From contig OZ024905.1 of NCBI GenBank assembly GCA_964017125.1, positions 39,284,369-39,348,368 on the forward strand: 64,000 nt of DNA. The letters run 5' to 3'. Both the position numbers and the translations under genes were made by a program. This document shows, piece after piece, positions 54,131 through 63,464 of this stretch. Below the pieces are notes generated by a model. That model was given only the letters and a program-made list of their open reading frames with translations. It searched no databases and was not told where the DNA came from. This DNA comes from Flabesymbios commensalis (Eukaryota; Annelida; Polychaeta; Terebellida; Flabelligeridae). Position 1 is the stretch's first letter. Each line of letters starts with the position of its first letter.

Positions 54131-54463
54131 CAACCAATGCGGTCATCACCAGTGTCTATAAATTCTGTAAATATGATTTCATATTTTAGTTGCATATCGG
54201 AGTAATTTTGTATGTCTGCTCGTTCAGGTGAAAACTTTCGTCAGTCATCGTCACATAATTTCCTTTTATGTAAAAAATTGCTTCTAAAAATGTCGTTAAT
54301 AATAATTATTATATTATTAGGCCTAAATCATTTTTTTCAGATCGTCAATACATTTCAATGCAATTGACACGATTTGTTGATTAATGTGTTTTTAGTGCTG
54401 GGATCGATGCAAAGTGTATGTTACATGATTGTGAACAAGTGCGGGCGATGGACTGCGGGTGAC
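54131..54463. other. no gene seen
   Basis: AT-rich unique sequence. Confidence 0.3.
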
Positions 54464-54570
54464 TCAGCAAACACGATACATTCACTCAATTCACTCAATG
54501 TTGGTCCAGCGTCGAAGACGGTGGACCAGCATTGAATCAGTATTGTGTGAAGGCCTAGTGTTTGCTGGGG
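54464..54570. mobile_element. CAH element
   Basis: CAGCAAACACGATACATTC, apex CCAGCGTCGAAGACGG, end CTAGTGTTTGCTGGGG. A short AATTCACTC duplication in the left arm. Confidence 0.88.
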
Positions 54571-55388
54571 ATCGAGGGACTGGTGACAAATGGGGCATTA
54601 CATCGAACACCACCAGGCAGTGTGTAATGTCATGGCATTTGATCCACAAAGCAAAACTTATCATTATCTATTAATACAATTAGAATCCTTGACTCGTGCA
54701 AAAATAAAATGTGCCCTATGCATTATGCAGTTTTCATTATGCACTATGTTCATTAGGCATATTGATATGTGCGGGGAACATACATGTAGGTGTTTCATGT
54801 ATATTTCTTATGATTTGTTTAGTTAATTCTGTGAAACTCATTGACCTTGACCTCCTTTGTTTTCACCAAGCTGGCTAATACAATTAAGTATGGGGAAGGG
54901 GGTCTTATATAACCTTGTTTTCACCGAGTGACGTCACTGCTTTTCACAAAATACTTGTATAATTATATATTTTACTTCATTATCTATTTTATATATTATG
55001 CACTGCATTTAACATGTTTATATAATGCACTGTTCATTTCATGCCGCATAAGTCTGTATAGAATATCCGTCCTCAATAAATATCTATTTGAAAAACAATC
55101 TGAAAAAAATTTTGCGATTTTTTGTATATCTAGGTATACATACGTGTTTGCATATTTTGTAATAATGAAACAGTTTAACGTTTTTGATGGACGTAGTCAG
55201 AAAATGTCATTCTGTTTTAACCATGTTAACATCGTATGCTCTGTGAGTTTTTTTAAAAATCGAATAAAGATATTTTCGCAATGATAATAAAGTAATCAAG
55301 TACATTTTACCTAAGATATGAATTTCCTACATGAGCTTGGGCCGTGGTGATCCATGGAGACGTTTTGATATGTATGTCATTGTATTAA
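54571..55388. other. no supported gene
   Basis: Very AT-rich. The 118-residue plus-strand open frame (54928-55284) is rich in F, I, Y, as chance frames in such DNA are. Confidence 0.3.
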
Positions 55389-55698
55389 ATGAAATGAAAT
55401 GAATGGGGTTTTAAGCCATATTTTTGCACATATAGGCTAAGCTGGTCCAGGAGAATCTGATGGTGGGATGACGAGATGACACTGCCCTCTAAACACAGGA
55501 TTCGAATTTCGCGCCCTGGCAGTCTGAGGCCGAGCACGCTACCTCTCGGTCACGGGGGCTCCCCACAATATTAAATAATTACGAGTGAGCGGGGGAAGAA
55601 ACAATTTGTTTCTTTACAACTCTTTACAAGGCCATAATGGTGTTCGAACCCACGATCTCTGACTTTCCAAGGAGGCAGCTTTAACCACTGCACTAGTC
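55389..55698 (-). mobile_element. dimeric tRNA SINE with a different first head
   Basis: Sense direction: head 1 AGTGCAGTGGTTAAAGCTGC and B box GGGTTCGAACACC, unlike the Asp/Glu-like head of other copies. Then the common AGAAACAAATTGTTTCTTC linker, head 2 (CCGAGAGGTAGCGTGCTCGG) and tail CCATTCATTTCATTTC. Confidence 0.88.
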
Positions 55699-56387
55699 AA
55701 ATAAATAGATATTGCTAGTATAAGCCTGGGCACATCAAACGCACTGAGTCTTATGCTGTACTGTATTTCAAGGCGGTGCTTTTATTCTTTGTTGCAAATT
55801 ATTTTGTCATAACATAGTATTTGTCCAAGTATACAATTCTACGACTTATTAACGATGCCACCCGATGTCACTTTCACATACACCAACATGAACGTGACTG
55901 CAGAGCGATACAATTAGACATATTGCTAAATTATGTCTGCCGCGCCCCCGAGCTTGGATCGTCATGTGTGAAAACTAAAATTACCATTGATATCAAACAT
56001 AAATACTGTACATTTGATAGGCCCTATACGCCATGTACGTGACTGGTTATCAGAGCAGGTTTATCAATGCTAGATACACGCCGGCTATTCAATTCAGGAT
56101 GCTGATAGCCTCAGTAATATATGTTATCATGGTTATCAGATACAATAGAACCTGACATAAACTATATATTTAACAGACCGTGTGAAAGTAAAATAAAAAA
56201 AACTTTTTACAAGCGTACGTTACGTGCAAGAAGAGAGGTTCAGTACGGTGATAGACAGGTTACATCGTAATCAAAATAAGCAATCAAACAGGCTGATTTC
56301 TATCGATACATAGTAAATGCCCCCCCCCCCCCCCCCCTAGTCACTGACAGGCTCTACTCACAGGCATTTGCAAAGTTATTTATATGA
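55699..56387. other. no gene; long C-run
   Basis: C run at 56320-56337. Otherwise unassigned. Confidence 0.3.
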
Positions 56388-56600
56388 TTAACCCTTTCTG
56401 CGTGAGGATCGACTTTAGACGTCAGAATCTGACGTCAATAGTCGATCCCCATGGTGAAAAAATTAAATAATGCATAATGACCGTAAACCCATGCCATAGG
56501 TATTTAAATGAAGCGGAAAGAGTTAACTAGGACATTTATGATGATTTCAAATTGAAAAGACCCTTTGTTCTTTATTGGCTATATACAATATTTCGGCGTT
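56388..56600 (+). mobile_element. PB-2 MITE, hairpin shortened, right end lost
   Basis: TTAACCCTTTCTGCGTGAGG, GACTTTAGACGTCAGAATC, GACGTCAATAGTCGATCCCC, interior ATTTAAATGAAGCGGAAAG, fades at CAATATTTCGGCG. Confidence 0.8.
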
Positions 56601-57140
56601 GTATATAACTGTACAAATGGCCGTGCTCTATTCATTATCTAATCTGTGAAATCCTGCTCAGACGGATCTGGCTGTACACAATCGGCGCATCGCATCGCGC
56701 TTCCCGCACGATCTGTCGCCGGCGCAGCGTTTGTCCAAGTCTGACACGACCACATCATTTAGCGCCAGAGTTTGGCAGAATAGCTACAGCTGTGTTTGTG
56801 TATACTTATGACATGCATCTGTATCGCGCTGCAGATCACAAGTTCTCCTTTCTCGATTTAACATCATACATTTATGAACAGACTACCATTAGCTATGAGC
56901 ACAAATAAGCTATCAACTCAACACAAATAGTGTTGCGTTCATTTCCATAGCTAATATGTCTTATGACAACTGGTGAAAACGTACTATGTCACTCAGAATT
57001 CAAATTTCTATTGGATCAAATATTAGTCGTAGCATACCCGTTACAAGCGTTGTTGCACTGAGTCGTTTTATCATGAATTAACGCGTGTTGCGCGGAGAAT
57101 CGGATGTTAAATCCAGAAAGCGATTATAACCTGTGGGTAT
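56601..57140. other. no gene seen
   Basis: Short GC-richer patch at 56655-56740 (CGGCGCATCGCATCGCGC). No open frame of note. Confidence 0.3.
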
Positions 57141-57249
57141 CCCAGCAAACACGAGACTTTTAGCCAATGTTGGTACAATGTTGTTCCATCGTCTGCGACG
57201 CTGGCCCAACATTGAACCAACATTGGCTAAACGTCTGGTGTTTGCTGGC
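57141..57249. mobile_element. CAH element flanked by TA
   Basis: CCCAGCAAACACGAGAC ... TCTGGTGTTTGCTGG, apex ATCGTCTGCGACGC. Flanks GGGTA|T and GCA|TAG. Confidence 0.92.
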
Positions 57250-57448
57250 ATAGTCGCTCAGATTATCCTGTTATTCATTGCGTAATGACAGGGACACGCA
57301 TGAACCACGTGTGACCCGTCGTGGGCGCGCCGTACAACATTCGCACGTTCACCCAGCAGATTATCCCACTAATAACTCTTAAAGTATAGCTATCGCGTCT
57401 CCAGCCGTTATCAGCATTTTTAAGTATTTCTTATATTTAAAATACTAT

Positions 57449-57696
57449 CAATACGCTGGACCAACATTGATTCAACATTGGGTTAGCGAGGTTCACGAAA
57501 ATACGCCGCAGCGTTGAGCATAACGGGCACAGGATCTTTCCTTAGCGTAGGTTCAATGGTTGATCTTACGTCTAGAAACACAAAACTTACATTTTCCTAA
57601 TTTTCAAAAGAAAACAATTTTTCCGCTGAAAATAATAACAAAATAATAATTATCTGTTAAAAAAACAGTGGTTGTCTAATAAATAATTTGTTTGTC
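57449..57696 (+). repeat. CAH half plus downstream segment, copy 1
   Basis: GCTGGACCAACATTGATTC then GGGTTAGCGAGGTTCACG, GATCTTACGTCTAGAAACAC, AACAGTGGTTGTC. The same order recurs at 59414. Confidence 0.75.
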
Positions 57697-57723
57697 ATGT
57701 GACCCTCTGCGAAGGTCACATGA
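57695..57723. repeat. short hairpin
   Basis: TCATGTGACC / GGTCACATGA arms, 9-base loop. Confidence 0.7.
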
Positions 57724-57834
57724 TAGCCAATCACCCCATATAGGGACATAATTATTCATACTCTATAAGGAGTGATAGATTACCTTTAAGATCACCAGAT
57801 TGATATATAATTTTTGAATTCAAATCGTGTATAT

Positions 57835-57917
57835 AGATATAGAGACGAAATTACCGTATTTCTAATATTTTACATGGTTGTCAATAATTAGAAATCAGGA
57901 ATTCCGTCTCTATATCT
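57835..57917. mobile_element. MITE-like inverted repeat
   Basis: AGATATAGAGACGAAATTAC / GAATTCCGTCTCTATATCT with TTTCTAAT / ATTAGAAA inside, about 30-base imperfect arms. Confidence 0.6.
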
Positions 57918-58053
57918 AGCCTAACTGGTGAATGCGCAGCACAAAAATTAAAAAACTTTTGCAGTTCTAGTCTATGGACATGTTTACATCATATGGTCAT
58001 ATTAAGAAGCCAAAATAAAATCACCGATTTTCAACGATTTTAGCATGGGCATG

Positions 58054-58295
58054 TCCCTTTAACCATTGAAGCGTTAATTAAATTTAAAAAAACTTGTAAA
58101 ATTTACATTTTCACTTACTTGAACTTGTGTTTCGCTACCGCGACCCACAAGATCAAGCGGGTGAAAAGTACTCATATTTGCTTAATTTGAGACCTAACAT
58201 TTACAAATCTAGCTTCCTAAAGACCCATTTCATTCTGAATATCGGTGATTTTATCAATTACTAAAACAGATTTAAAACGACCAGCGCCGGTTTAA
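58054..58295 (+). mobile_element. PB-4 MITE
   Basis: CCCTTTAACCATTGAAGCG, hairpin CTTGAACTTGTGTTTCGC / CACAAGATCAAGCGGGTG, CAGATTTAAAACGACCAGCG, end GGTTTAA shared with the next element. Confidence 0.82.
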
Positions 58296-58528
58296 CCCTT
58301 TCAGTGCGGGAATCGTCTTTATACGTCAGTATCTGACGTCTACAGACGTCAGATTCTGACGTATAAAGACGATTCCCGCACTGAAATAATTAAAATATTT
58401 ATAATGGCCGTAGACTCATCACATAGATATTCAAATGAACCGGAAAGACATTTATGATGATTTCAAACTGAAAAAAGCCCCTTTAGTCTCCATGTTTTAA
58501 GCAGGAATAATTCAGCGCTTTAAGGGTT
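58292..58528 (+). mobile_element. PB-2 MITE, full length
   Basis: TTAACCCTTTCAGTGCGGGA ... CAGCGCTTTAAGGGTT. Near-perfect hairpin with 'AATCGTCTTTATA' in one arm and its complement in the other. Confidence 0.9.
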
Positions 58529-58689
58529 GGGGGATTATTGTGTAATATGGGGATACGCTGGGACCTGATGGGGGACCACCCAGTATGACAAGCCCCGTAA
58601 GATCCGAGCTGATAATCCGTGAACGGTACAATAATGTTTATGACCGCTTACAGTGAACAATGACAGATCAATGCCCACTACATGTAGCT

Positions 58690-58772
58690 ACTACAAGGCA
58701 TATCCAAACGGTCGTAACTGTTAGCTCAAACAGTGAGCAGTTACCTCTGTTAGCCTTTGCCCGGCAGTAATT
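58690..58772. mobile_element. TSH element, diverged
   Basis: TCGTAACTGTTAGCTCAAAC / AGTGAGCAGTTACCTCTG core. Confidence 0.55.
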
Positions 58773-59065
58773 CCCCATGTGAAGCGTATACTCCAGGTGA
58801 TTGAAAAACACAGTATGTAAAATATGTAGGGGCCTATAGCACATAACATATAAATACATTTTCGAACGGTGTAAAAATAAATTTTCAACTTGAAAAAAAT
58901 ACGAAGCGTATATAAAAATATTACTGGTATAATTCTTTAAATGACAAAATATCTATGAAGTTTGTATTCGTAAAATGAAGTATGTGGGGTAGAAATGGTG
59001 GGTATTTATACATATATATACTACATTGTGATTTCGCAGGTCGTGGTCATTTAGTCAGCAGGATT
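58773..59065. other. unassigned spacer
   Basis: No gene or family recognised. Confidence 0.3.
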
Positions 59066-59150
59066 TGCTGCCCCATTTATGCCACAATATTGGGCCAGCG
59101 TCTACGACGCTGGCCCAATATTGAACCAACATTGGGAAATCCATGCATGT
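59066..59150. mobile_element. CAH element, inner half only
   Basis: CACAATATTGGGCCAGCG, apex GCGTCTACGACGC, CAATATTGAACCAACATTGG. Outer arms decayed. Confidence 0.75.
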
Positions 59151-59367
59151 TTTCCGTGTATACACAATACTCATCCACTGGGGATCCGTATTATAGATGA
59201 GATCCGCGTTCAGTGTAGAATCCGTGAATCCAGGCTGAGATTTACCCATCATAAATCACAGTAAAGTCGACGTCTGTGAACTCCTCATATTAAGTCCAGT
59301 CTGATTAACACTGTCATATTCTACTTATCCACATCGTAAAACAGTCAGCATATTAACCAACAATCAA

Positions 59368-59661
59368 TAGATATTCACCCATTGTTGGGTCAATGTTGGT
59401 CCAGCGTCGCAGACGCTGGACCAACATTGACCCAACCTTGGGTTAGCGAGGTTCACGAAATACGCTGAACATAACGGGTAGGCCTACAGGATCTGTTATT
59501 AGCGGAGGTTCTATGGTTGATCTTACGTTGAGGAACACAAAACTTAAGTTTACCTATTTTTCTAGAGGAAATATTTTGTTACCCTGGAAGTAGTAATAAA
59601 ATAATAATTAACTGTTTTAAAAGAACAGTGGTTTTTCAAATAATGAATTTGTTAGCCTGTC
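59368..59661 (+). repeat. CAH element plus downstream segment, copy 2
   Basis: CAH core TTGGTCCAGCGTCGCAGACG at 59396, then GGGTTAGCGAGGTTCACG and the segment shared with 57449 (GGTTGATCTTACGTTGAGG, AACAGTGGTTTTTC). Confidence 0.78.
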
Positions 59662-59992
59662 CTGCACATATGGTAGTCAGATATACATGAAACATCTATA
59701 TTTCTCTTAGTATGTACATGTCAACTTTATAACCATGTATAACCAGGGCACTCAACTATCAATGTGAACATTTTCATGTGTGCACAGCTAGTGTAATAAT
59801 GAAGGTCATGTAAAATGTCTAGTTTACATCACCTGTTCACGCGAATATATATTTTCTTTTTCGGCAATTTATAATTTCCAGTACAAAATGTTGTATGTCG
59901 CAAAAACAAATGTATCGTTCTTTTCGTATAACGGACGTATATATTTGTCAATTGACGTTGATATAAAAAATTAAACAGTCTTAGCAAAAAAT
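59662..59992. other. no gene seen
   Basis: AT-rich unique sequence. Confidence 0.3.
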
Positions 59993-60432
59993 GTTCCTGG
60001 ATGTTGTTTGCTGTATGCTACAAAATAGAAAGGTTCCTGAATGTTGGTTGTTGTCTGGTAGAGCATAGAAAGGCTCCTGGTTATTGATGGTGTATTGTAT
60101 TGTACACCATAGAAAGGTTTCTGAATGTTGTTTGTTGTCTGGTAGAAAATAGAAAGATTCCCGAATAGTGTGTGTTGTCTGATACAACATGGAAAGGTTC
60201 CAGAATATTGTTTTTGTCTCATGCAACATGGAAAGGTTCCTGAATATAGTTTGTTGTCTGGTAGAACATAAGAAGGTTCCTGAATATTATTGGTTGTCTG
60301 ATATAACATAAAAAAGTTCCTGAATATTGTATGTTGTCTGATACAGCATCGAATAGCTCCACATGTAGGTGGAACCTTTCTATGTTATATCAGTCAGCAA
60401 ACAATATTCAGGAACCATTCTATGCTGTACCA
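59993..60432. repeat. 40-bp minisatellite ending in an inverted unit
   Basis: About nine units GTTCCTGAATGTTGTTTGTT + GTCTGGTAGAACATAGAAAG, 39-44 bases each. From about 60370 roughly one and a half units lie inverted (GGAACCTTTCTATGTTATAT, CAAACAATATTCAGGAACC). The open frames of up to 112 residues are repeat artefacts. Confidence 0.9.
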
Positions 60433-60689
60433 TATACAACATATAATTTCTTAAACCTGATTTTATAGTTCTGTGGTTCCAATGCAAATCCGACGTACAA
60501 CTGTAAAGATTCGTTTTATTTTTTTGATTCTCCAAATGTAGTTTTTCTTGGCGTAGGCAGTCCGGGATGACCGCGAGATAAACATATCGCGCAAGAATCG
60601 ATATTACTATTTTAGTGACGCCATTTACGCAAAGTGCGACGCGATAAACCGTCTCTAAAATATCGCGCGATAATATGTACCATAACAAA
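60433..60689. other. unassigned spacer
   Basis: No gene; two overlapping chance open frames. Confidence 0.3.
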
Positions 60690-60745
60690 GCAAAACATTG
60701 GCGACGTTGGCCCTACATTAAAGCGACACAATTGGGCTAAAATCA
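60690..60745. mobile_element. CAH fragment
   Basis: CATTGGCGACGTTGGCCCTA, CATTAAAGCGACACAATTGG. Right half only. Confidence 0.5.
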
Positions 60746-60835
60746 TAAAAAAATCAGTATTATTATTTTGGCTGCTCACAGTCGATCGTACCATATTTAA
60801 CCGCCTCATTAAAGCGTGTATATATGTAACGCAAG

Positions 60836-61075
60836 TCTTTAGTTCGGGTACCGACTTTAGACTTCAGAATCTGACGTCTTTAGATGTCAGATTCTGAAGT
60901 CAAAAGTCGATCCACGCGCTAAAAGAATATTTTTTTATAGTGGGCGCATAGAACCATAACATAGGTACACAAAAAAGCGCAAAGAGTTGAATAAGACATT
61001 TATGATTATTTCAAAATGAAACAAACGCTTTGGTCTACGGGTTTATATGAAAATATCTCAGCGCTTCAAGGGTTC
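60836..61075 (+). mobile_element. PB-2 MITE
   Basis: TTTAGTTCGGGTACCGACTT, GACTTCAGAATCTGACGTC / GATGTCAGATTCTGAAGTC hairpin, end CAGCGCTTCAAGGGTT. Confidence 0.83.
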
Positions 61076-61351
61076 CAGCGTGTATATATGTAATGTAAGT
61101 GTTTGAAGTGCATGAGGGTGTTATTATTTAGGGGTAGCGGCGGGAGGTATCCAGGACGAAGGCCTATACCATTAACATAGCGCCGATTGTTTCTGATTCA
61201 TCAGGTGTGAAGGCATTTCAAATACTCACGTCATTATGATTCACGCTTGAAAAATATGTTGGGCTGGCATTATATCAGCAAATAATAATGTACTTGAACC
61301 TACTCCGCTGAAGTTACTGTACAGTTCTCCTGTGCCACCCTGAGAAATAGC
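61076..61351. other. unassigned spacer
   Basis: No gene or family recognised. Confidence 0.3.
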
Positions 61352-61453
61352 ACTGTAAACACGAGACATTGACCCAGTGCTGAATCAATGCTGGCACAGC
61401 GTCGTAGACGGTGTGCCAGCATTGACCCAGCATGGGGTCAATGTCTATTTGTA
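61352..61453. mobile_element. CAH element
   Basis: AAACACGAGACATTGACCC, apex CAGCGTCGTAGACGG, GCATTGACCCAGCATGGGG. Confidence 0.85.
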
Positions 61454-61710
61454 ATGGTGATGTCCCTTTAATTATTTAATTTACTTTATTATAATCGTTT
61501 ACAGTTAAAAATGGCTATATTTGAATATTGCTATGAATTTATGGGCTTCGTTCAGTCAAATGCGCATTAAATATTACAAATATATATATATACTGTGTAT
61601 GGATGACATTGTTGTGCAACTGTTCAATAAATTGTTACGCCATTTTCCGTTCATATCACAGTAAATAATAAGAAGATATAAAAGTGTCCGCGACACAAAC
61701 TGAATTATTT

Positions 61711-61812
61711 CATCAGGTAACGCATTTCATCAGGTAACGTATTACAGCAGGTAACGTATTACATCGGGTAACGTATTACAGCAGGTAGCGTAATACATAA
61801 GGTAGCGCATTA
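61711..61812 (+). repeat. 17-bp tandem repeat, 6 units
   Basis: CATCAGGTAACGTATTA with base changes, exact 17-base spacing. Confidence 0.9.
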
Positions 61813-61937
61813 TGTTCAACATGAAATAACTATGAAGCGTACAAAATTATTGTCGATTTGATCAAATGGCGGGTTACTCATGGCAAAATGATGACATAAA
61901 GCGACACAATAATTTGTAGTTAGCATCCTCAATGATC

Positions 61938-62065
61938 ATTAACCAGGGCGGGAATCGCCCTTATAGGCGTCAAATCTTACGTCAAAATTCGATCTCCGCA
62001 CTGTAAGAATTAAAATATTTTTTATGACCGTAGACCCATAACATAGGTATTGAAATGAAAAAGAC
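61938..62065 (+). mobile_element. PB-2 left part, cut by PB-3
   Basis: ATTAACCAGGGCGGGAATCG, ATGACCGTAGACCCATAAC, GGTATTGAAATGAAAAAGAC. The rest of the element is not seen after PB-3. Confidence 0.75.
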
Positions 62066-62317
62066 TAACCCTTTCAAGCCTGAATTTACCATTGTCATCT
62101 TCATCCACTACAAGCCGCGAATTGCTGTCGCGATTCTCGACTTGTAGTCGATGAAGATGATTTGATGTGGGTGATAATTTGAAAAAAATTACTATGAATT
62201 CATAGACAAATTTCATCGAAATTTGCCTTCTAAAACCCTTAGCTGTGAAAAAAAATCAAGTATGTTTTCAATGGTGTAAAATGATGTTTTAATGCACCAT
62301 GAGGGCTTAAAGGGTTA
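62066..62317 (+). mobile_element. PB-3 MITE, full length
   Basis: TAACCCTTTCAAGCCTGAAT ... GAGGGCTTAAAGGGTTAA with the hairpin at about 62096-62160. Confidence 0.9.
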
Positions 62318-62351
62318 AAAGTTAAGGTCTGCGCCATGTTCTGGAGAATGT

Positions 62352-62432
62352 AGCAAACACGAGGCATTGACCCGGAATTGATTTTATGTTGGTCCACCGT
62401 CTGCGACGCTGGCCCAGCATTAACTCGTAAGC
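62352..62432. mobile_element. CAH element cut short by PB-4
   Basis: AGCAAACACGAGGCATTGACC, apex CCGTCTGCGACGC, CCCAGCATTAACTCG. The right arm is missing. Confidence 0.75.
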
Positions 62433-62689
62433 TCTGGATAAAATAATTTTAATTTGCCCCTACTTAAAGTTGTATCTCGCTACCGCGACCCCCGACTTCA
62501 AGTGGGTGAAAATTACTCATATTCGTTTAATTTGAGACGAAACATTTGAAAATATTGATGTTAAAACATACATTTCATTCCCATTAGCTGTGATTTAATC
62601 TGCTAATAAAACATAATATTGACGACTATAGTCGACTATAGTCGACTATAGTCGACTATAGTCGACTATAGTCGTGCTTAGCGTTTGAA
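62433..62689 (+). mobile_element. PB-4 MITE with an expanded end repeat
   Basis: Hairpin CTTAAAGTTGTATCTCGC / GACTTCAAGTGGGTGAAAA, ATTTAATCTGCTAATAAAAC. The terminal CGACTATAGTCG palindrome is expanded to five or six 10-bp units (62621-62674), then GTGCTTAGCGTTTGAA. Confidence 0.85.
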
Positions 62690-62891
62690 CCCTTTAACTG
62701 CCGGTGTCGCATATATGCGGGTTTTCATTTTTTATTAGCACATCAAGTACCACATTTAAAATATGTTAAAGATAAAATGTGACATCAACCAGCAGGATTT
62801 TTACTCACTTGAAGTTGTGGATCACGTCAGCGAGACACAACTTCAAGTGAGTAAAAATTCCAATTGAATAATTTGGCGGCTAAAGGGTTAA
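62686..62891 (+). mobile_element. PB-1 MITE, internally shortened
   Basis: TGAACCCTTTAACTGCCGG ... GGCGGCTAAAGGGTTAA. The left hairpin flank is reduced. Its right TTAA (62888-62891) is shared with PB-2. Confidence 0.9.
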
Positions 62892-63125
62892 CCCTTACAG
62901 CGCGGGGATTTACTTCAGACGTCAGAAACTGACGTCTGTAATCTGACGTCTAAAGTCGATCCCCGCACTGAAAGAGTAAAAATATTTATAATGGCCGTAC
63001 AACCATAACATAGGTATTCGAATGAAGCGGAAATAGCTAACTAAGACATTTATGATGATTTTAAATTGAAAAACCCTTTGGTCTCTATAGTTTATACAAA
63101 AATATTTCAGCACTTTAAGGGTTAA
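62888..63125 (+). mobile_element. PB-2 MITE, full length, hairpin loop shortened
   Basis: TTAACCCTTACAGCGCGGGG ... CAGCACTTTAAGGGTTAA. Confidence 0.9.
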
Positions 63126-63184
63126 TGGTGAAACCAACATGGAATGGATGCCTTGTGTTAGCTCGGTAACTAGAAATAATTTTA

Positions 63185-63297
63185 GTTTTTAATAGAGTCT
63201 ACGAATCTATCGAATTTCGTTCTTTCTCCTTGACTTAAATTTTTAATGGATTCTACGAATCTATCGAGTCTCGTTCTTTCTCCTGGACATAAGTTTT
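63185..63297 (+). repeat. 54-bp tandem duplication
   Basis: TCTACGAATCTATCGAATTTC + GTTCTTTCTCCTTGAC, repeated once with several changes. Lies just downstream (in minus sense, inside the intron) of the exon donor. Confidence 0.85.
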
Positions 63298-63311
63298 AAT
63301 TGTCGACTTAC

Positions 63312-63464
63312 CTGATTCGTTCTCATTGATGAGAGTTTGGTGGAATGTTTCTGTTTTGATGGGAGGCATGGAGACGTTACAGTTGGTGTCCATGTCCCAG
63401 GTTGTAGTCTGGTCGTGTACAGGAACCATCAGGACTTCCTCCTGGTCACCGTCACCGGCAAATC
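63312..63464 (-). CDS. candidate internal coding exon, possible nuclear regulator
   Basis: Seen: on the minus strand an open frame of 51 codons ends at ACGAATCAG|GTAAGTCG, a consensus 5' splice site, and may begin at ATCTCAG|GATTTG. Read this way the exon is 153 bases, phase 1 at both ends. The residues are diverse and acidic/polar (GDGDQEEVLMVPVHDQTTTW, MDTNCNVSMPPIKTE). IKTE fits the sumoylation consensus PsiKxE, common in transcription factors, which is only a hint. The acceptor has a weak pyrimidine tract, so the true 5' boundary may be further upstream. No family is recognised. Confidence 0.45.

Noticed and set aside
54928-55284. 118-residue hydrophobic open frame
   Set aside because: Rich in F/I/Y codons as expected by chance in very AT-rich DNA; no start context, domain or splice evidence.
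59971-60309. 112-residue repetitive protein (LYQTTNNIQ units)
   Set aside because: Product of the 40-bp minisatellite; unit lengths vary between 39 and 44 so no frame is kept.
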